From: Nitrospinota bacterium
Lineage (GTDB): Bacteria; Nitrospinota_A; UBA7883; JACRLM01
Reading direction: 5' to 3'
DNA: 6,742 nt
Assembly (NCBI GenBank): GCA_015231995.1
Contig: JADGAO010000184.1
Span: 1-6,742 of the forward strand
Part shown: piece after piece, positions 5,966-6,742 of the stretch
Layout: each line of letters opens with the position of its first letter
Numbering within the stretch: position 1 is the first letter of the stretch
Translations under genes and position numbers: made by a program
The notes under the pieces: model-generated
What the model was told of the DNA's origin: nothing
What the model saw: the letters and a program-made list of their open reading frames with translations, nothing else
Databases searched by the model: none

Positions 5966-6455
5966 AAGGCTTGACGCGATAGAAGATACATTCCCAAAGG
6001 TTGCGAAGTTAAGCCCTCAGGAACAGGAGGAAAGTGAAGCTTTTAACCGCTCTTGCGCGATGGTTTACGAAAGCCTTAGCCCGCGATATCAAGAAATATT
6101 TGATGCGGAGTCTGAATCTGGGGACAAATTTAAAGGGCCGCTCCACCTTGGCGCGTGGAAGCTTGCTAAAAATCATGAAGAACACCCAGCCCGGCCTTTA
6201 ACAATGCCTGATAAGCTGGCGGACTGGTTATTGACCCTCAAGCATCTTCGCGGTGAAGACTTGGTGGAAATTGGGCTAGCTATGAAGCTTGAATGCAAAC
6301 GATGCGGGTTGAACCTTCCCACAGACTACTTAAACAGTGGGCACAAACATTATGAGTATCCCAAAATATCCTTTTTCGACGTTTGCCCTGCTTGTGGCGG
6401 AAGTGAAATAGACGATGAATGGATCAGGCCGTTTGGAGGGAAGTTGACGGGTTAG
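5952..6455 (+). CDS. Hypothetical protein with C-terminal zinc ribbon
   Basis: This is a 167-residue protein of no family I can name. The N-terminal part (MRLNKRLDAIEDTF, then acidic helices to about residue 60) resembles a coiled-coil or dimerisation segment. The middle contains PLTMPDKLADWLLTLKHLRGEDLVEIGLAM, probably helical. The C-terminal 60 residues carry two CxxC knuckles, C115/C118 (CKRC) and C145/C148 (CPAC), a likely zinc ribbon for nucleic-acid or protein contact; H131 and H133 lie between them. The frame is open from ATG 5946, but spacing to AAAGGA favours 5952. It overlaps the end of the DUF5681 gene, so the two are probably translated together. It is the last gene of the operon, with the terminator 18 bp after its stop. 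Confidence 0.78.
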   Translation: MRLNKRLDAIEDTFPKVAKLSPQEQEESEAFNRSCAMVYESLSPRYQEIFDAESESGDKFKGPLHLGAWKLAKNHEEHPARPLTMPDKLADWLLTLKHLRGEDLVEIGLAMKLECKRCGLNLPTDYLNSGHKHYEYPKISFFDVCPACGGSEIDDEWIRPFGGKLTG

Positions 6456-6473
6456 CACCACAATGCCGTTAAG

Positions 6474-6510
6474 AAAGGCCGGGGTGGAGACGCTCCGGCC
6501 TTTTTTCTTT
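6474..6510 (+). terminator. Intrinsic terminator ending the operon
   Basis: AAAGGCCGG (6474-6482) pairs with CCGGCCTTT (6495-6503). Four further pairs, two of them G-U, extend the stem to 13 bp and close on a GAGA loop (6487-6490), a GNRA-type tetraloop. The stem runs into a T-rich tract at 6501-6510. This is a textbook rho-independent terminator. Confidence 0.93.
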
Positions 6511-6537
6511 GATGATTGGCGATTAAAGCCGGAAATG

Positions 6538-6566
6538 GGGTTTTGCTACTTTTGCGGATATTGCCC
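6538..6566 (-). repeat. 29-bp element repeat, copy D
   Basis: On the minus strand this copy reads GGGCAATATCCGC and continues AAAAGTAGCAAAACCC, closest to copy B. It lies in non-coding DNA between the operon terminator and the right arm-type sites. The flanking GGGTATCCG at 6569-6577 is shared with copy C. Confidence 0.65.
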
Positions 6567-6627
6567 TAGGGTATCCGTCTCTAAGTGTGAAGGGTGAGGC
6601 GAAAAAGGACTGAAATTTCCGCCAACT

Positions 6628-6648
6628 GCTTACACTGCGCTTACACGG
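6628..6648 (+). repeat. Tandem 10-bp repeats, candidate arm-type integrase sites (right)
   Basis: GCTTACACTG (6628-6637) and GCTTACACGG (6639-6648) repeat with the same 11-bp period as 351-371, and an A run follows at both ends of the element. The pair ends 39 bp before the right att repeat. Matching architecture at the two ends supports integrase arm sites rather than chance repeats. Confidence 0.6.
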
Positions 6649-6687
6649 AAAAAGCTTGAAATTTATCAAGCTCACAACTCGTTGAAA

Positions 6688-6737
6688 AAATGGTGCGCCC
6701 GATTGGATTCGAACCAATGACCTACGGATTAGAAGTC
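6688..6737 (-). repeat. Right attachment repeat, in the intact tRNA
   Basis: This is the exact 50-bp partner of 171-220. Here the sequence continues into CGTTG at 6738-6742, which keeps the anticodon stem paired, so this junction leaves the tRNA gene functional as far as it can be seen. Confidence 0.92.
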
Positions 6738-6742
6738 CGTTG
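6691..6742 (-). tRNA. tRNA-Arg(TCT), 3' part, cut by the window edge
   Basis: On the minus strand the 52 bases seen give the anticodon stem ACGGA/TCCGT around loop CTTCTAA (anticodon TCT, reading AGA), the variable loop, T stem ATTGG/CCAAT with loop TTCGAAT, acceptor strand CGGGCGC, discriminator A and an encoded CCA. The D arm and 5' acceptor lie beyond 6742; the expected 5' acceptor would be GCGCCCG. The tRNA is the integration target of the element. Confidence 0.93.

Larger units (their letters stand above)
171..6737. mobile_element. Small integrative element in a tRNA-Arg(TCT) gene, satellite-like
   Basis: A perfect 50-bp direct repeat at 171-220 and 6688-6737 bounds this segment. One unit from repeat start to repeat start is 6517 bp. 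Inside lie a complete tyrosine recombinase beside the left repeat and a single plus-strand operon: HTH_17/AlpA-like regulator, CHC2 zinc-finger protein, TOPRIM-DUF3987 replication protein, small unknowns and a DUF5681 protein, closed by a terminator. The right repeat is continuous with the rest of the tRNA, while the left is only a 3' remnant, as expected for insertion into a tRNA 3' end. There are no recognisable virion, lysis or conjugation genes. The gene order resembles Gram-negative phage-inducible islands, but the unit is shorter than the roughly 8-15 kb usual for them. Calling it a satellite is inference; that it is an integrated element is well supported. Confidence 0.9.

Noticed and set aside
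1663..6566. CRISPR array formed by the 29-bp repeats
   Set aside because: Copies are kilobases apart, in both orientations and imperfect, with no regular spacers or cas genes.
6523..6717. Minus-strand 64-residue frame at the right end
   Set aside because: It starts inside the tRNA and runs through the arm-type sites and repeat D. Its similarity to the minus-strand frame at 4516-4791 (GYPR and AKP residues) comes from the shared DNA repeat, not from a protein family.

Overview
The window spans almost exactly one small integrated mobile element, seen from end to end. A perfect 50-bp direct repeat (171-220 and 6688-6737) brackets it. The right copy is the 3' part of a minus-strand tRNA-Arg(TCT) gene with encoded CCA. 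The left copy is a displaced 3' fragment of the same tRNA, whose anticodon stem is broken by unrelated sequence. One element unit is 6517 bp. The host is a bacterium, probably of the Pseudomonadota or the former Deltaproteobacteria, judging by the CCA-encoding tRNA, the sigma70-like promoters and the DUF4102-type integrase. The sequence does not settle the class.

Layout, left to right: (1) 1-170 is chromosomal flank, with the start of an unidentified minus-strand reading frame. (2) 171-389 holds the left att repeat, an integrase promoter and two tandem 10-bp repeats resembling arm-type integrase sites. (3) 390-1655 is a complete tyrosine recombinase. (4) 1656-1915 is a 260-bp gene-free control region with one copy of a 29-bp repeat family, a tandem CCTTGACA pair, a small inverted repeat and a near-consensus sigma70 promoter. 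(5) 1916-6455 is a tight plus-strand operon of eight genes with repeated ATGA overlaps: an AlpA/HTH_17-type DNA-binding protein, a stand-alone CHC2 zinc-finger primase subunit, a TOPRIM-DUF3987 replication protein, three unrecognised proteins, a DUF5681 protein and a C-terminal zinc-ribbon protein. (6) 6474-6510 is a strong intrinsic terminator closing the operon. (7) 6511-6742 carries another 29-bp repeat, a second arm-type pair and the right att repeat within the tRNA.

Interpretation: the element can encode its own integration, a regulator or excisionase, and replication initiation (zinc finger plus TOPRIM/NTPase). It has no recognisable capsid, tail, lysis, conjugation or toxin-antitoxin genes. 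The order int, AlpA-like, primase/replication, small genes, DUF5681 resembles a stripped-down Gram-negative phage-inducible island or similar satellite. That assignment is an inference. The least explained features are a four-copy 29-bp repeat family (two copies inside a coding region, facing each other) and matched tandem repeats at both ends of the element.
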